The translations under genes and the position numbers were made by a program. From Tribonema minus (lineage: Eukaryota > Sar > Xanthophyceae > Tribonematales > Tribonemataceae), in the NCBI GenBank assembly GCA_017506865.1, contig JAFCMP010000001.1, forward strand, positions 1,488,001 through 1,552,000: DNA of 64,000 bases, read 5' to 3'. The notes beneath the pieces were generated by a model, which saw nothing but the letters and a program-made list of their open reading frames with translations, was not told the DNA's origin and did no database searches. Below, piece by piece: positions 45,452-57,500 of the stretch. Numbering within the stretch: position 1 is the stretch's first letter; each line of letters starts with the position of its first letter.

Positions 45452-45718
45452 ATGTCAAACGTCGTTGCCGCAGCCCTCTCGCTAATAATCTATTGCGCAA
45501 CCGTGGGCCAGTCTAGAGGGCGTCGCCCCCCCGAGGAACCTCCTCAATGTAAACCTCATGATCACAGCCCTGCTGCATCACATCTGTTGCAGGTAGCCAA
45601 TGTACAACGCCTACACGAAGCCCCGTATCAATCTAGCACATTAGGTTCATGGACTGACAACGCACATGAGCTGTATGAGATGCACTTTCATTCAAATACT
45701 ACACTGATAGCGGCATGA
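45452..45718 (+). CDS. 88-codon ORF with signal-like N-terminus
   Basis: MSNVVAAALSLIIYCATVG is hydrophobic enough for a signal peptide, followed by RGRRPPEEPPQCK. There are no other features or homology, and it ends just before the minisatellite. It could be a first exon or chance. Confidence 0.2.
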   Translation: MSNVVAAALSLIIYCATVGQSRGRRPPEEPPQCKPHDHSPAASHLLQVANVQRLHEAPYQSSTLGSWTDNAHELYEMHFHSNTTLIAA

Positions 45719-45719
45719 G

Positions 45720-46610
45720 ATACATACAGAACATAAACTGTGTGCTATGTAGAGCACGCTCCAAACAGGTACGCAGTTCGCATACAGCACATGCACTGTA
45801 TGCTACACAGGGACGTACAGCCTATGATTTTGTGACACGCTATGCAGGTGACATACATCCCATGCACCGAATAACATAGATACCTATCGCACATAGCATA
45901 TCCATTTTACGTTTCACAAGAATATGCAGCCACATGAACTGTTTGAGACATACAGCACATGTACTGAATGCGCCACAGAGGTACGCAGCCCAAATGCAAT
46001 GGGAATATACAGCGCATGCATTGCATGCTACACAGGGACATACAGCCCATGAACTGTGGTATGAGACATGCAGCACATGCACTACTGCTACAGAGACATT
46101 CATCCCGTGACCTCTGTGATACACGCGAATGCATGCTACACAGGGACACACAGCCCGACACCTGTATGAGACATACAGCGCATGCACTTAATGCTACAAG
46201 AGACATACAGCTCATGAACTATGTGACACATACAGCCCATAAATTGTACTTTTATGAGACATACAGCACGTGCACTTGATGCTTCAAGAGATATACAGAG
46301 ACAAACAGCGCATGCACTTTATGCTACAGGAGACATATAGCTCATGAACTACAAGACACATGCAGCCCATGAATTGTATAAGACATACAGCACGTGCATC
46401 TAATGCTACAAGAGACATACTGCTCATGAACTGCATGATGTGTGAGACATGCAGCACATGCACTTAATGCTACAAGGGACATACAGCTCATGAACTTTAT
46501 GACTCGCACAGCCCATGACTTGTAGTATGAGACATACAGCACATGCACTGGATGCTACACGGAGACATACAGCCCATGAACTGTATGATATGTATCATAC
46601 AGTGCGTTAT
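45720..46610. repeat. Minisatellite, ~64-75 bp units
   Basis: About thirteen degenerate units are built from GAGACATACAGCACATGCAC, then a TGATGCTACA variant, and GGGACATACAGCCCATGAAC. The ACATACAGC word recurs throughout. All ORFs here on either strand are repeat translations, not genes. Confidence 0.9.
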
Positions 46611-46619
46611 ACGACAGAT

Positions 46620-47750
46620 TGATCACGGCGGAGCGCGGGGAGGTTCGTGCAAGCAACAAATGTATACATGCATGCTGCTGTGTTGCTGGCATGCCGTACA
46701 GTCAACGACCTACCTCAATCAAGTTGATATTGTGGGACTGATGCGTGGGGGGCATCCCCGGACCGTATAGGTGGATAATGCACAGGTTGCCATAGGCGGA
46801 CTGCAGTCAGCTGCTTGTGTGAGTAAATGTAGCAAGTAGTATGCGCGAAACCTACAACTGCATGGCTGACGGATAACACAGCCACAGGTGCAGAAATATG
46901 CGTGCTCAACAAGTTCTTCACATTCGATTGGCGGGGCTGCTGCTTTGCATCTGATATAAAATGCAGTCTTTCAGTTGATGTGTGCCACTTTCAATAAACA
47001 TTTTTCACCATTTCATGTCAGCATGGTGTCGTGCTGTGTGGTACCGCAGGAATCCGTCGATGCAGAGGTGCATGCAGCCTCGAGCCAGGCGGCCAAACGG
47101 GGGCGCAAGACTGGCACAAAATCCAAGAAGGTATGCAAACGCCGCAGTATGCGCCTGTTTGCGGCCTCTGAGTCGCTGCCTTGAGGCATGCTTGCTGGTG
47201 GAAACCATGGCATTGTGGTACACAGTGATTGCTGTTTTGTGACAGTCGTGCGTGCTTCACAGTTCGTGTGTTATGATGGGCGCGCCTGTGATATGGATGG
47301 TTGAGCGCTGATGCGCCATGCCGCATAGAAGCTGCACCTGCGTGTGGGGTGATGACAACGTAGCACTTCACACAACGCTTAGTCTGCTTGCGTGCTGCCG
47401 TCGCTTTGCTGTTGAGATGACACTGGGACAGTAGATGGCAGTCACATGTTGACCGCACTTAGTCTATTGGCACAGCCAGCAGCTAGGTCAAGTTGGTGGC
47501 ACGCAACTTCACAACACTGCCACAATACATCAACCTCATACCATAGCAAAAATGGAAGTTGGGCTTGGGACTGACCTCTCTCAGCAGCACACAAATAAGG
47601 GGCCCCAACTGCACTTGCGGTTGCGGTTTACATAACCATAACGATCAGTGCGTGTCTGCAACAATTGCACCAGTCACTGTGGCTGACATGATGCGTCTGG
47701 CCTGCTTCTGTTTGCAGAGCACAACCGCACCAAGCGCAACCACCATGACT
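46620..47750. other. Intergenic, one possible basic exon
   Basis: At ~47050-47130 an acceptor-like GTACCGCAG is followed by an open stretch ending at a donor-like AAGGTATGC. The encoded peptide (AKRGRKTGTKSKK) is lysine-rich, like a nuclear localisation signal. No flanking exons are identified, and nothing else is supported. Confidence 0.25.
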
Positions 47751-47752
47751 AG

Positions 47753-50463
47753 CGCGTCGCCAGCACCTGCCCAACGCAACAGCCACCGTCTCAGCCTGCT
47801 CGCGGCGCCTACGTCTTCGATGGCGCTGGGATAGCGATCCCCCGCCCGCTGCCTCAGCCTGACGAGGATCCTGATGCGAGAGCTCGCCAGCTGCTGCAGC
47901 GGAGCGACAAAAACGCGGCAGCAATTCGCGACTTCATTGGCGGACTTCCGCAGTCAGTATTCTACGCCGTCAAATACGTGATTGACAGCCAGCCAATGCT
48001 GCTCGCGGCGTTCAAGACGCGGGCAGCAGCAGAGGACTACATCCGCCGCCAGGTGCCAGCGGCAGCGAGAGTGCACCTCGACGAGTACCATGCCGCACAT
48101 TACCTTGCGCTGCTGGTGGACAGGGCAGACCCGCTCGTGGAGCTGCGCCGGCGGCGTGGCGTCCTTGAGGAGGGGGGTACCACGACTCCTCTCCTGGGAC
48201 GCTCAGGCTGGACTGTGCTGCGTGGCGATCACACCACGGCGGCTGGTCTAGAGCCGCTGGTGTACGACAAGCCCCGTGTGCTGCGGCAGCGCATGCGCAT
48301 TAAGCGGGAGTCGCACACGGATGTCCCCTCCACTTCAATGGACCCCGCGACATCGAGGTGGCACTCCTGTGCTGACCCGAACAGGAGTTGGGGGCGCAAG
48401 CGCGGCGGCGGCAGCGGCGCGCAGGCAGGCGCCGCAGCAGCCGGGGAGGCGGACGCCGGCGGCGGGGCTGCCGCGGCCGCGCGTGAGCTCAGTGGCGGCG
48501 GCAGCGACGCCGGCGGCGGGGCTGCCGCGGCCGCGCGTGAGCTCAGTGGCGGCGGCAGCGGCGGCGGCGACGAGGCTGCCGCGGGCGCGCGTGAGCTCAG
48601 TGGCGGCGGCAGCGGCGGCGGCGACAAGGCTGCCGCGGGCGCGCGTGAGCTTGGTGGCGGTGGCGGCGGCAGCGGCGGGGCTGCCGCGGCCGCGCGTGAG
48701 CTCAGTGGCGGCGGCAGCGGCGGCGGCGACGAGGCTGCCGCGGGCGCGCGTCAGCTCAGTGGCGGCGGCAGCGGCGGCGGCGACGAGGCTGCCGTGGGCG
48801 CGCGTGAGCTCAGTGGCGGCGGCAGCGGCGGCATCGACGAGGCTGCCGTGGGCTTGCGTGAGCTTGGTGGCGGTGGCGGCGGCAGCGGCAACGAGGCTGC
48901 CGCGGGCGCGCGTGAGCTCAGTGGCGGCGGCAGCGGCGGCGGCGACGAGGCTGCCGCGGGCGTGTGTGAGCTTGGTGGCGGTGGCGGCGCAGCGGCGGCA
49001 GCGGCTCGCAGGCGGGCACGGCAGCGGCCGGTGGGACAGGGGGCGGCGGCAGCTCTTCCGCCGGCGTGCGTGAGCTTGGCGGCGGCGGCGGCGGCAGCGG
49101 CAGCGGCAGCGGCTCGCAGACAGGCACGGCAGCGGCCGGGGGCACAGGGGGTGGCGTCGGCGCTGCCGTGGGCGCGCGTGAGCTCAGCGGCGGCAGCGGC
49201 GGCGGCGGCGGCGGCGGCTTGCAGGCAGGCGCGGCAGCAGCAGAGGAGGTGGATGGCGGCCACGGCGCTACCGCGCGTGCGCGCGAGTTGAGCCGCAGCA
49301 GCGGCGGCAGCGGCTCGCCGGCGGGCGCAGCAGCAGCGGGGGATGCTGACGGCGGCGACGGCGCTATCGCGGGTGCACGCGAGCTCATCAGCGGCGGCGG
49401 CGGCAGCAGCGGCTCACGGACAGGGGGAGCAGCGGTCGGGGGGCCCCGGGCTGGGGGCAGCGGCGGCGCTGCCGCGGGCGCAAGCGAGCTCAGTGGCGGC
49501 GGCAGTCTTGACAGCGGCTACATCGGTGACGCTGACACCCTAGAGGACGGTGATGACATAGATTGGGGGGAGGTGTGCGGCCAGGGGCCACTAGATGAGG
49601 AGGACGAGGGGAATGGCGCAGAGGGCGGGGGACTGGTGGGTGCGGGGGAGGGGGCCGGGCAGGGTGATAGGGAGGGCGGAAGAGGCGGCCGCGGAACTGA
49701 GTACATGCCCGACAACTGCGACGACGGCCCAACAGCCCTGGTGCTAGCGGCAGGGGAGGGTATCCCGGTGTACGCCAATCCGATCATAGACGAGCAGCCA
49801 CAGGTCTCGGTGATGGGCGTGCCGGGCGGTGACCTGGCTGCGTCCCGCCGCTACCTGAACCTGCTGGACGAGCGGCCAGGCACGGCGCGCATCATCCCTA
49901 GCACGGGTGGGGAGCCCTGGTCAGACGATGACTTCATGACATTCGTGGAAGCAGTGTTGAGCGTGTGGAAGGGCGACCTCACTGTGATGTCGGAGGAGGA
50001 GCTGTTTCGCAGACTCCACGACATCTTCGTCGTGCGTGGCGGCAAGCTGCGGTTCGGCATCGCCCACTGCGTCAACGCCACGGCAGCTGCGGAGGGCGCC
50101 GATTCGCACGCCGTTCATGCGCGCGCGAGGGCGGTGGGACTAGCGTCGGGCGTGGAGGGGCGACAGGCCACGGAGGGCGGGTCGGCGCCGGCTTCTTTTG
50201 ATGTGCCCGACGGAGACCGCGCCTCCACACTACGCTTCTATCCATTCTCGGGAGTAGCCACCTCGATTACGGACGGCAAACCTGTGCGGCTGGAGGAGGG
50301 CAGCGGCCATGCACGTGAGCGGCGAGGGACAGAGCTGCTGGTGACGGCCGACAGCGACGGCGTATTCCGCCTGCCCCCCGGCTTTGAGATGGTGCGCGGC
50401 GATGGGGGCACAGGTGAGACATCACGCAGTGCTGAATCAGTCAGTATGGCGTCACGGTGGTAA
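47753..50463 (+). CDS. Large Gly/Ala-repeat protein, ~900 aa, one frameshift
   Basis: The frame is open from 47753 (after a TAG; no Met, so an upstream exon is expected, with acceptor-like CTCAG before CCTGCTCGCGGC). The N-terminal domain reads AAAIRDFIGGLPQSVFYAV, then AAEDYIRRQ and YHAAHYLALLVDRADPL. From ~48400 an 18-residue repeat, RELSGGGSGGGDEAAAGA, runs for about ten copies. Near 48988 one G of a GGCGGCGGC run appears to be missing. The neighbouring frame continues the repeat, an acidic linker (LEDGDDIDWGE), and a C-terminal domain (WSDDDFMTFVEAVLSVWKG, EEELFRRLHDIFVVRGG) to TAA at 50463. Both end domains are unknown to me. The shift may be a sequencing error in GC-rich repeats or a real mutation. 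Confidence 0.6.
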
Positions 50464-51359
50464 AGAGGTTGTGGCACCTTTGAGGGGGGGGGGGGGGGGA
50501 GGGGTCACAAGGGCGTATTCACATTGATCTCCCCATGTATCAATAGTCGGCTTGATGCTGCTGGCCAGACCAGGTAGACCAGCATTCTTAGTGCTGTTGA
50601 GCAGCACACGAAGACCTTCAATTTGGCATTCTTCCCTGATGTGTTGTGGCAAGGAAATTTAACTGGATGCAGTATGATGCCTAGATGGCCAAAACTTGGG
50701 CTCGTATACTGAATGTGGTTGCTGCTCTATTAGAGCAAAAATCTTCTACTTGCAGTAAATGACAATACTGTTGAGCGGATCGCATCATGCGTCATGGTGT
50801 CTGGTGATGCATAGAAATGCAGATGGCTAATTTGAGAAGCATATTCTCAAACGCTCAAACTTGATCTAGATCTTAGATATATCACTCATGTTTACCATGG
50901 ACTTGAACATGAACCTCAATTGTGAACTGCTAAGTGAGGAAGTAGGTCAGTGCTCAGCGCTCATCACGGGACTAAATTCATTCACTCAGTGCCTTCACCG
51001 AGCTGATCACAACATGAGATTCTGGTTGCCATGCAGCAACGAACGCTGGTAGGTTTCAAGTAGACTGGCCAAAGTGAACATAATGCTGGGTCTTTTCAAG
51101 TCGTGTTTTTCGCACACAAACCGTCCGAGTCGACGAACACTACTTCCAAATTTCAAGTCGGCAACAGACGTAAATGTCACACGGATTCTTTTTTGCATGA
51201 ACCTGCATGTAAGTGGCAGTTGTGCATACTCGTTGGTGTGCCACGTGCGATAGTGTTAATGATGGCATTACTGACAGGCTGCTGAATAAAATGCTGCGGC
51301 GCTGACAGTCACCGCGATCGACATCGTGAACTTGCGCAGGTGCGATTCTGGAGGCAGAG
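50464..51359. other. Intergenic before the EsV-1-7 gene
   Basis: A run of 16 G lies at 50484-50499 just after the Gly-rich gene. No ORF with recognisable content. The promoter of the next gene must lie here; no distinct element is visible. Confidence 0.4.
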
Positions 51360-52679
51360 ATGGATGCCAGAGTGCTGGCCGAGACGGCACTCAGGCAGGA
51401 CTTCTGCGGCTGGGTATTTTCTGCCTCCACAGCCGCCATGATCACCTGGGCGGCTGATGGCAGCAGGCATGGCTTCTGGCTGCAGGAGGCGCTGGCCGGC
51501 GGCATGAACGGGAGGCTGGTGTGCAGCATAGCTGTCGGCTTGCAAGCACTAGTTTACGGCTCCAGTTTGCTACACCCTAACCCCGCCGCAGTGCGAGTGG
51601 CAGGGTCCGGGCTTGTGTACCTGGACCGCAGATGGGCTGGAGGCCGATCAGTTCAGTGCGAGGCAGACGGCTGTTCGCTCAAACCGTGCTTCGGCTTCAA
51701 ATGCAGGTCTGCTCGCTTCTGTTTGCAGCACAAGCTGATCGGCATGATCGACACTTATCACCAGCTATGCAAGCACGACAGCTGTTCCAGCAGGCCGTCC
51801 TTTGGCTTCAAGGACGGGTCAGCTTGCTACTGTCGGAAGCACCGGCTACCCGGCATGCTCAACCTGTATGCCAAGAAGTGCGAAGCAGACGGCTGCTCGC
51901 TGGGGGCGACATTTGGCTTCAAAGGCAGGTCGACTCGCTTCTGCAAGAAGCACCACCTGCCCGGCATGATCCTCGCGCACGCAAAGTTGTGCGAGGAGGA
52001 CGGCTGCTTGATCACGGCGACCTTCGGCTCCACGGGCGGGCGAAGTCGCTTCTGTAAGCGGCATCGGCTGGCAGGCATGATTGACGTGCGCACCAAGAGG
52101 TGCGAGGCGCACGGCTGCTTGCAGAGGCCGTCCTACCGCTTCGAAGGCAAACCGCGTCAATTTTGTCTGGCGCACAAGCTACCCGGCATGATTGGTATGA
52201 AATCCACGAAGCGCGGAAGCCGGCGTGCCTCCAAGTGTGCCGAGCTGGTGCAGCCCCAGCGTGCCACCGTTACGCAGCGTCGGCAGGCAGCCGCAGCGCA
52301 GCCTCAGCGTGCAGGCGCTGTGCAGCCCCAGTATGCCGTCGTTGAGCAGTCTCGGCCTGCAGCCACAGCACAGTCACAGCCTGAGCATGCAGCCGCCGCG
52401 CAGCCCCAGCGTGCCGCTGTCGAGCAGTCCCTGCCGCAGCTGCCTGACACCCCTCTTATGCGCACATGGATAGCCACGTACGGTGGCAGCCACCGCCACG
52501 GGCTGCAGGGTGCATCTGCAGCACAGCCCCGGTTTGCCGCCGTTGAGCAGCCTCGGCCTGCTGCTGCGCAGGCCCAGCGTGCCGCCGCCGAGCAGCCCCT
52601 GCCGCAGCTGCCTGATACGCCTCTTTTGCGCCTGTTCATAGCTACGTACGGCAGGGGCAGGGGCCAGCCACCAGCCTGA
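51360..52679 (+). CDS. EsV-1-7 repeat protein, 439 aa, intact and intronless
   Basis: Five tandem cysteine-histidine repeats start at residues 100, 137, 174, 211 and 248, each C-x4-C-x15-C-x2-H-x12 with a conserved FGF or YRF and a KLPGMI-like end. This is the EsV-1-7 domain, named from Ectocarpus virus EsV-1 and found in the brown-algal developmental regulator IMMEDIATE UPRIGHT and in other stramenopile, algal and viral proteins; it is presumed to bind metal. Residues 1-99 are unlike any family I know (RQDFCGWVFSAST, VCSIAVGLQALVYG). The tail (~285-439) is A/Q/P-rich and repeats LPQLPDTPL-R followed by IATYGG/IATYGRG twice. The whole frame is open with no intron, unlike its neighbour. Role: probably regulatory; not shown here. 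Confidence 0.88.
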   Translation: MDARVLAETALRQDFCGWVFSASTAAMITWAADGSRHGFWLQEALAGGMNGRLVCSIAVGLQALVYGSSLLHPNPAAVRVAGSGLVYLDRRWAGGRSVQCEADGCSLKPCFGFKCRSARFCLQHKLIGMIDTYHQLCKHDSCSSRPSFGFKDGSACYCRKHRLPGMLNLYAKKCEADGCSLGATFGFKGRSTRFCKKHHLPGMILAHAKLCEEDGCLITATFGSTGGRSRFCKRHRLAGMIDVRTKRCEAHGCLQRPSYRFEGKPRQFCLAHKLPGMIGMKSTKRGSRRASKCAELVQPQRATVTQRRQAAAAQPQRAGAVQPQYAVVEQSRPAATAQSQPEHAAAAQPQRAAVEQSLPQLPDTPLMRTWIATYGGSHRHGLQGASAAQPRFAAVEQPRPAAAQAQRAAAEQPLPQLPDTPLLRLFIATYGRGRGQPPA

Positions 52680-54537
52680 GGGAGATATTCTGAGCACAAC
52701 CCCAACGAGCACAGTGCTCAGCATTGATGTCATCACTTTTGCTGCACCTTTGGATGGTGAAATTGCACCCTGACAGTGGATCATCCTGTGGGTTGTGTCG
52801 TGCGTAATGAACCGATTACAGTGCTTCACAAATGAGAATTATGCCCCGCAGCTTGTAGCACTATGCTCATCGTCTATACCATACATAATGCTCGTCAGCC
52901 AACAAAATCAATTCAATGGCGTGCTGCAGCTGAAATGCCGACAGCATATGGTTGCAACATGTCAAGATTCACAGCACTGCGCCACTGAGCCCTGTCATGT
53001 TCACGGAAGACTGATGGCACGCCATATGGAGGGTACACATGTGCATCACACAATGTTTTGCGTCGCAGTGTGCAGTAAACACGTGTGGGCCTCTTGATGT
53101 CACCGTTTGCACTGTATTAGATCTCAATTAGGGCGCGGAAAGCACAGATGGCTGATGCCCAGCCTGCTACAAGAATTACATGCGTCTTGTGAACTTGAAA
53201 GGTTCTCAATGCACATTGGCAACCACCATGAAACGGCATCCTCAAACAGCATCTCCCCCCTCTTAGTCCTCGTGCATGTGTCCCCCCATGGGCTGCAGAC
53301 TCTGCCATGTGCCTCACAATACTAAAAAATAACGCCATATGTGGAGCGCCGCCGACTTAACGGCAGAGCTGAGAGTATGCGGCCAGCGCTCCTGTGCCCC
53401 GATGCTGCCAGATGACCAGATTGCCAAAGCGAAGTAGCAAATATCCAGCACTTCTGATGATAGCTGGTGCTGCTGCACTGGCTGCACATGCATGCAGTCA
53501 TTGCGGGGCGAGTCAGTCTTTAGCCACGGCTGGCTTCCGCTTAGATGAAAATTGTTAATTCAGATTCCATGCTGCAGCATCAGCAATACGAGGACACATA
53601 TAGTTCTGTGACACATGTAGTGTTGCAACGATGGCTGTCAACGTGCAACCACTTAGGTATAGGATGGCAACACACATGTAGGCGTGTGTACGTGCGTGCG
53701 GTAGGTGCGTAGGGCTGCATCAACACCTTACTGATCTATAAAATATACATGAGTGCATGATAATATGACTACGCCTTTCTGTAGAATTTATGGGTACTAT
53801 TCAGTGGGGAAATGAAAGGGAGATGAGAGAAAGAGAGACAAGGAGGGCTGAAAAGGGAATACAAGCAGCAGGCGCAAAAGAGCATGCTCCTGCAGTTTTG
53901 GACAGGAAGCTCGCAGCGCCTGTCAAATGAGGCATAAAGTTATCACTTTGCTCATCAGTTACTACAATTGCAGTGTTGCGCAAATTTTGCAGGTGCAGCA
54001 TAAGGAATGGAGAAAGATATTAGCACAAAATCTTTACAGAGACCACGCCAATTCTCACTCAACACACCTTTCACACAAAGTTCAAGTGAGCACCTTCAGT
54101 GAGTGCTGTCTGACACAGCACCGCCCAGCTCTGCCTTCTTCTTCAGCACCTTTCCTGTCCGCAATGCAGCAGCGCCTCCATATACACTTTCTTCAACAAC
54201 TCTTGCAACATTTTCAAGCTTCAGCGCCAGAACAGTCCTGCGATCGCTGTACAGAACGTGCCATTGCGTCGTGGCAGCGCGTTTCTGAGTGCCTCACTCA
54301 TACCCAGGCGTCTGAAAGCTCCAGCAATGATTTAATTGCGAAGATGCAGGCGCTCGCGCACCCCAGCAGGTTCTTCATGTCACTCAAACAGTTACATGAT
54401 GACGAAATAGCCAATCAGCCCCCACGGGGGAAAGGGGCACGCTTCCTGTGGTGGTGGTGAAATCAACACTACTTGCCCGCGCCAGGCACACCAGCTCCCC
54501 GCGGCACAGGCTAGTCACCCAACACCACTCCCACACC
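52680..54537. other. Intergenic upstream of SAM synthetase
   Basis: No recognisable gene. A plus-strand ORF of 177 codons (53927-54460) has Q/H/S-rich composition and no domain; it overlaps the presumed promoter and 5' leader of the SAM synthetase. The last 20 bases before the start (CCCAACACCACTCCCACACC) give a favourable start context with A at -3. Confidence 0.4.
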
Positions 54538-57500
54538 ATGGCTTCTGCCGCTCACGTAAAGGCGCCTGGACCTCCCGGCCCAGGTGAGCTAGAGAGCTTT
54601 GAAAGGCTGCCTTCATATGGTTTTGGCGCACATGGCGAGAAGAGGGAGACACCACACGCTGAGGCGATCACGCAGCTCGGAAAGGCGCGGCGAGCCGTAG
54701 TGTTAGTTGCTGCGTGCATTTTGGTGCAGCTCAATCGGGCAGCAGTGGGTCCGGCCCAGCGACATGACATTTCGCTTGGACGACGCGCGGCGATTTGGAG
54801 GTCGAAACTTTTTGGTCTTATGACGACCTCTGCGTCTGATTGCTTTAATGTGACTAGTCAAAAGGGAGCAGGCTTGAGGCCTTACTTACTTGCAATTCAA
54901 AAGCTCAGACACGAGGTCCACCCCGCGACTGGATAGGTGGAAGTTCGCACGACCCAAAAAAACTGTTGGTCAACGCACAGCCCACACGTGAGCAGCTGTA
55001 GTTTGGCTGGCTGTGCTCCGCAGCAGCCAGCTGAGCAACCTCGTTTGCTGATCAGAGAGCCTCAGTGATGCTGGGGGAGATGTTGGCGCGGAGTTCATTT
55101 CTGTCATGGTTCGGTCACAGCAGCGGCTCTGATGGGGAAAATCTGTGATCGGAGCTGCGCTCTGTACACCACAACTGTATTACAGACGCACATAGTTCAT
55201 GTTTGCATTCAATTGCACAGCGAGTCTAATGCAGCAGGTTCACCATCTGAGCAGAGATTCAAGCGTTCTCCCAAACCCCATTGGCAGATTCATTAACCAC
55301 AAGTGCCGTCCAAGTCTGTTCCATTGACCAGAGCAACTGCATCAGTTCGGTTTGCTAGCATCAGGGGACAGACGCCAAGCGCACTTGAAGCACATTGCAC
55401 ACAGCACGTGGTGTTTGCCATTGAAAGACATGCGTGTTTTTCTGTTGTGTACCTCAGGGCACTTCCTCTTCACCTCGGAGAGCGTCAACGAGGGCCACCC
55501 CGACAAGATCTGCGACCAGGTGCGAGTGCTGCGTGATTGCTCAAGCGGGCGCGCATGCCTGCAGCCTTGCGTCCCAGCAGCACACTGGAGTGTGGCTGAC
55601 GTGATGATGATTGCAACACTTTCCATTCACTGGCTGGAAAAGTGTGTGCGACGAGCGCGTGCGCAGAGTGCGCAGCGACCAGTACGCCATTGGCTCATAT
55701 GGTACATGCAAGCAGGCATTGAGGGTCTGCATGCAGGAACCAGATTCAGTAGCGCCTGGCAGGCGCCTGTGAAGACAGTGCGCTCCGGGGGAGCTTCAGC
55801 GGCGCTGTTCATGCACGCCTCTGCGAATGCGCCATCTGCGCGCGCACACTCGACCAGCACATTAGCTGATTTTGGTTTGTCAAGCGGCCTGACGCCACGC
55901 GCACACGTGTCCATCAGGGGTTAAAAGCAGTAATGATGAGACCATGAGCTCTGTCGCAGGAAAATGCATGAACGCTGCCCGCCGTTGCTGATTTTGCGTC
56001 GCTCAGGTCTCCGATGCGGTGCTGGACGCGTGCCTGCGTGAGGACGAGACGTCGCGTGTGGCGATTCCAATTGATTATGAGCACTGTCGCAGGATGCCTG
56101 AACACTGCTGGCGCTGTTACGCCTGAGACGTCGCGTGTGGCAATGCCAATTGATTATGAGCACTGTTGCAGGATGCCTGAACACTGCTGGCGCTGTTACG
56201 CCTCTTCTGTGTCATCGCTCAGGTCTCCGATGCGGTGCTGGACGCGTGCCTGCGCGAGGACGAGACGTCGCGCGTGGCGTGCGAGACGTGCACAAAGACG
56301 GGCATGGTCATGATCTTTGGCGAGATCACCACGGCCGCAACGGTCAACTACGAGCAGGTGCGTGCACGCGGCGCGATGTGGCGACGCTGCTGGCGGTCAG
56401 ATACCTGCAGCAATATCGAGCGCCATAACTTCAAGTGTGCGACTGCAGACAGCGTCAGGGGCCAGTTTGTGAACGGTGCATATATTATTACAAGTGAACA
56501 AGCAAAGGTGCGGTAGATGGTTTCCGTCATAATCATGCTTGCCATGGAGTGTTTTAGACAGGATGGAAGGGCCATTGTGGGGTGTCGGTGATGACTTGAG
56601 CACTTGCGATGAGTAGTGCTGGCACAAGCGCTGTGTCTGCTGTGTGGGAAGACATCCCTCACTGTTAGAAGCCAAAGGTAGAGGCAAGTCTGTTGAGAAT
56701 ATGGGAAGCATCGAGGTCAAATTGCCAAACCTGCCGCTGTTAATCAGGTAATGCCGAGCATGTAGTCTATTGTGACTCGCCAACTTTAGCGTGTGCAAGA
56801 TATTTTGCAACACCCTTTGATGCTCAATCGTCAGCGGCGCTGAAGCTACTGCCACTCACTAGAGTTCCTATATCGGCAAAGGCAGCAGTAGTACGCCATG
56901 CGGTAATCGATTGGAAGCTCATACGCTGTCAATCCTTGAGTTTCACAAACAGCGCAAGACTTATCCAGGGTGTCGCACTTGGAACAACACCGCAAAATTC
57001 TGCTTATGGCGGTGATGTAGGATCAGCACGACCAGCTGTTGCAGTACGGTTCTTGAGCTGCAAACAGAACCTGATGGTTTCTTTTCCGACAGTCCTTTCA
57101 GTGCACGGCACAACAGTCTGCCGCCGCACGCGCTTCATGTCCCGCAAGCTCCTCCTGCAGACTGTTGAGCAGTGCCTGATGTTGAAAAAATGCGCATGGC
57201 ACCGCAAGTGGCTGTGTGTCGCCACACGCGCATGAGTTCCCACACCACCTTCCAGCGCGTGGTTGCCTGATTCTGAAAAAATGATTCTGAAAATGTAATT
57301 CTGAAAAAAAAACTGCTGCCCGCAGGTCATCCGCGACGCGCTCAAGGACATTGGCTACGACGACGCGGCCAAGGGCCTGGACTACCGCACGTGCAACGTC
57401 GTGGTGGCGATCGAGGAGCAGTCGCCCGACATTGCTCAGTCGGTGGACTCCCAGTCCATCGAGGACATTGGCGCCGGCGACCAGGGCATCATGTTCGGGT

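Noticed and set aside
45900..46550. Cys-rich ORFs of ~100 codons on the minus strand
   Set aside because: Pure translations of the minisatellite, open only because the unit length suits the frame.
48229..49388. Long minus-strand Pro/Ala-rich ORFs
   Set aside because: Antisense shadows of the plus-strand Gly/Ala repeat.
53927..54460. 177-codon ORF upstream of SAM synthetase
   Set aside because: Low-complexity Q/H/S composition, no domain, and it overlaps the 5' leader; treated as chance.
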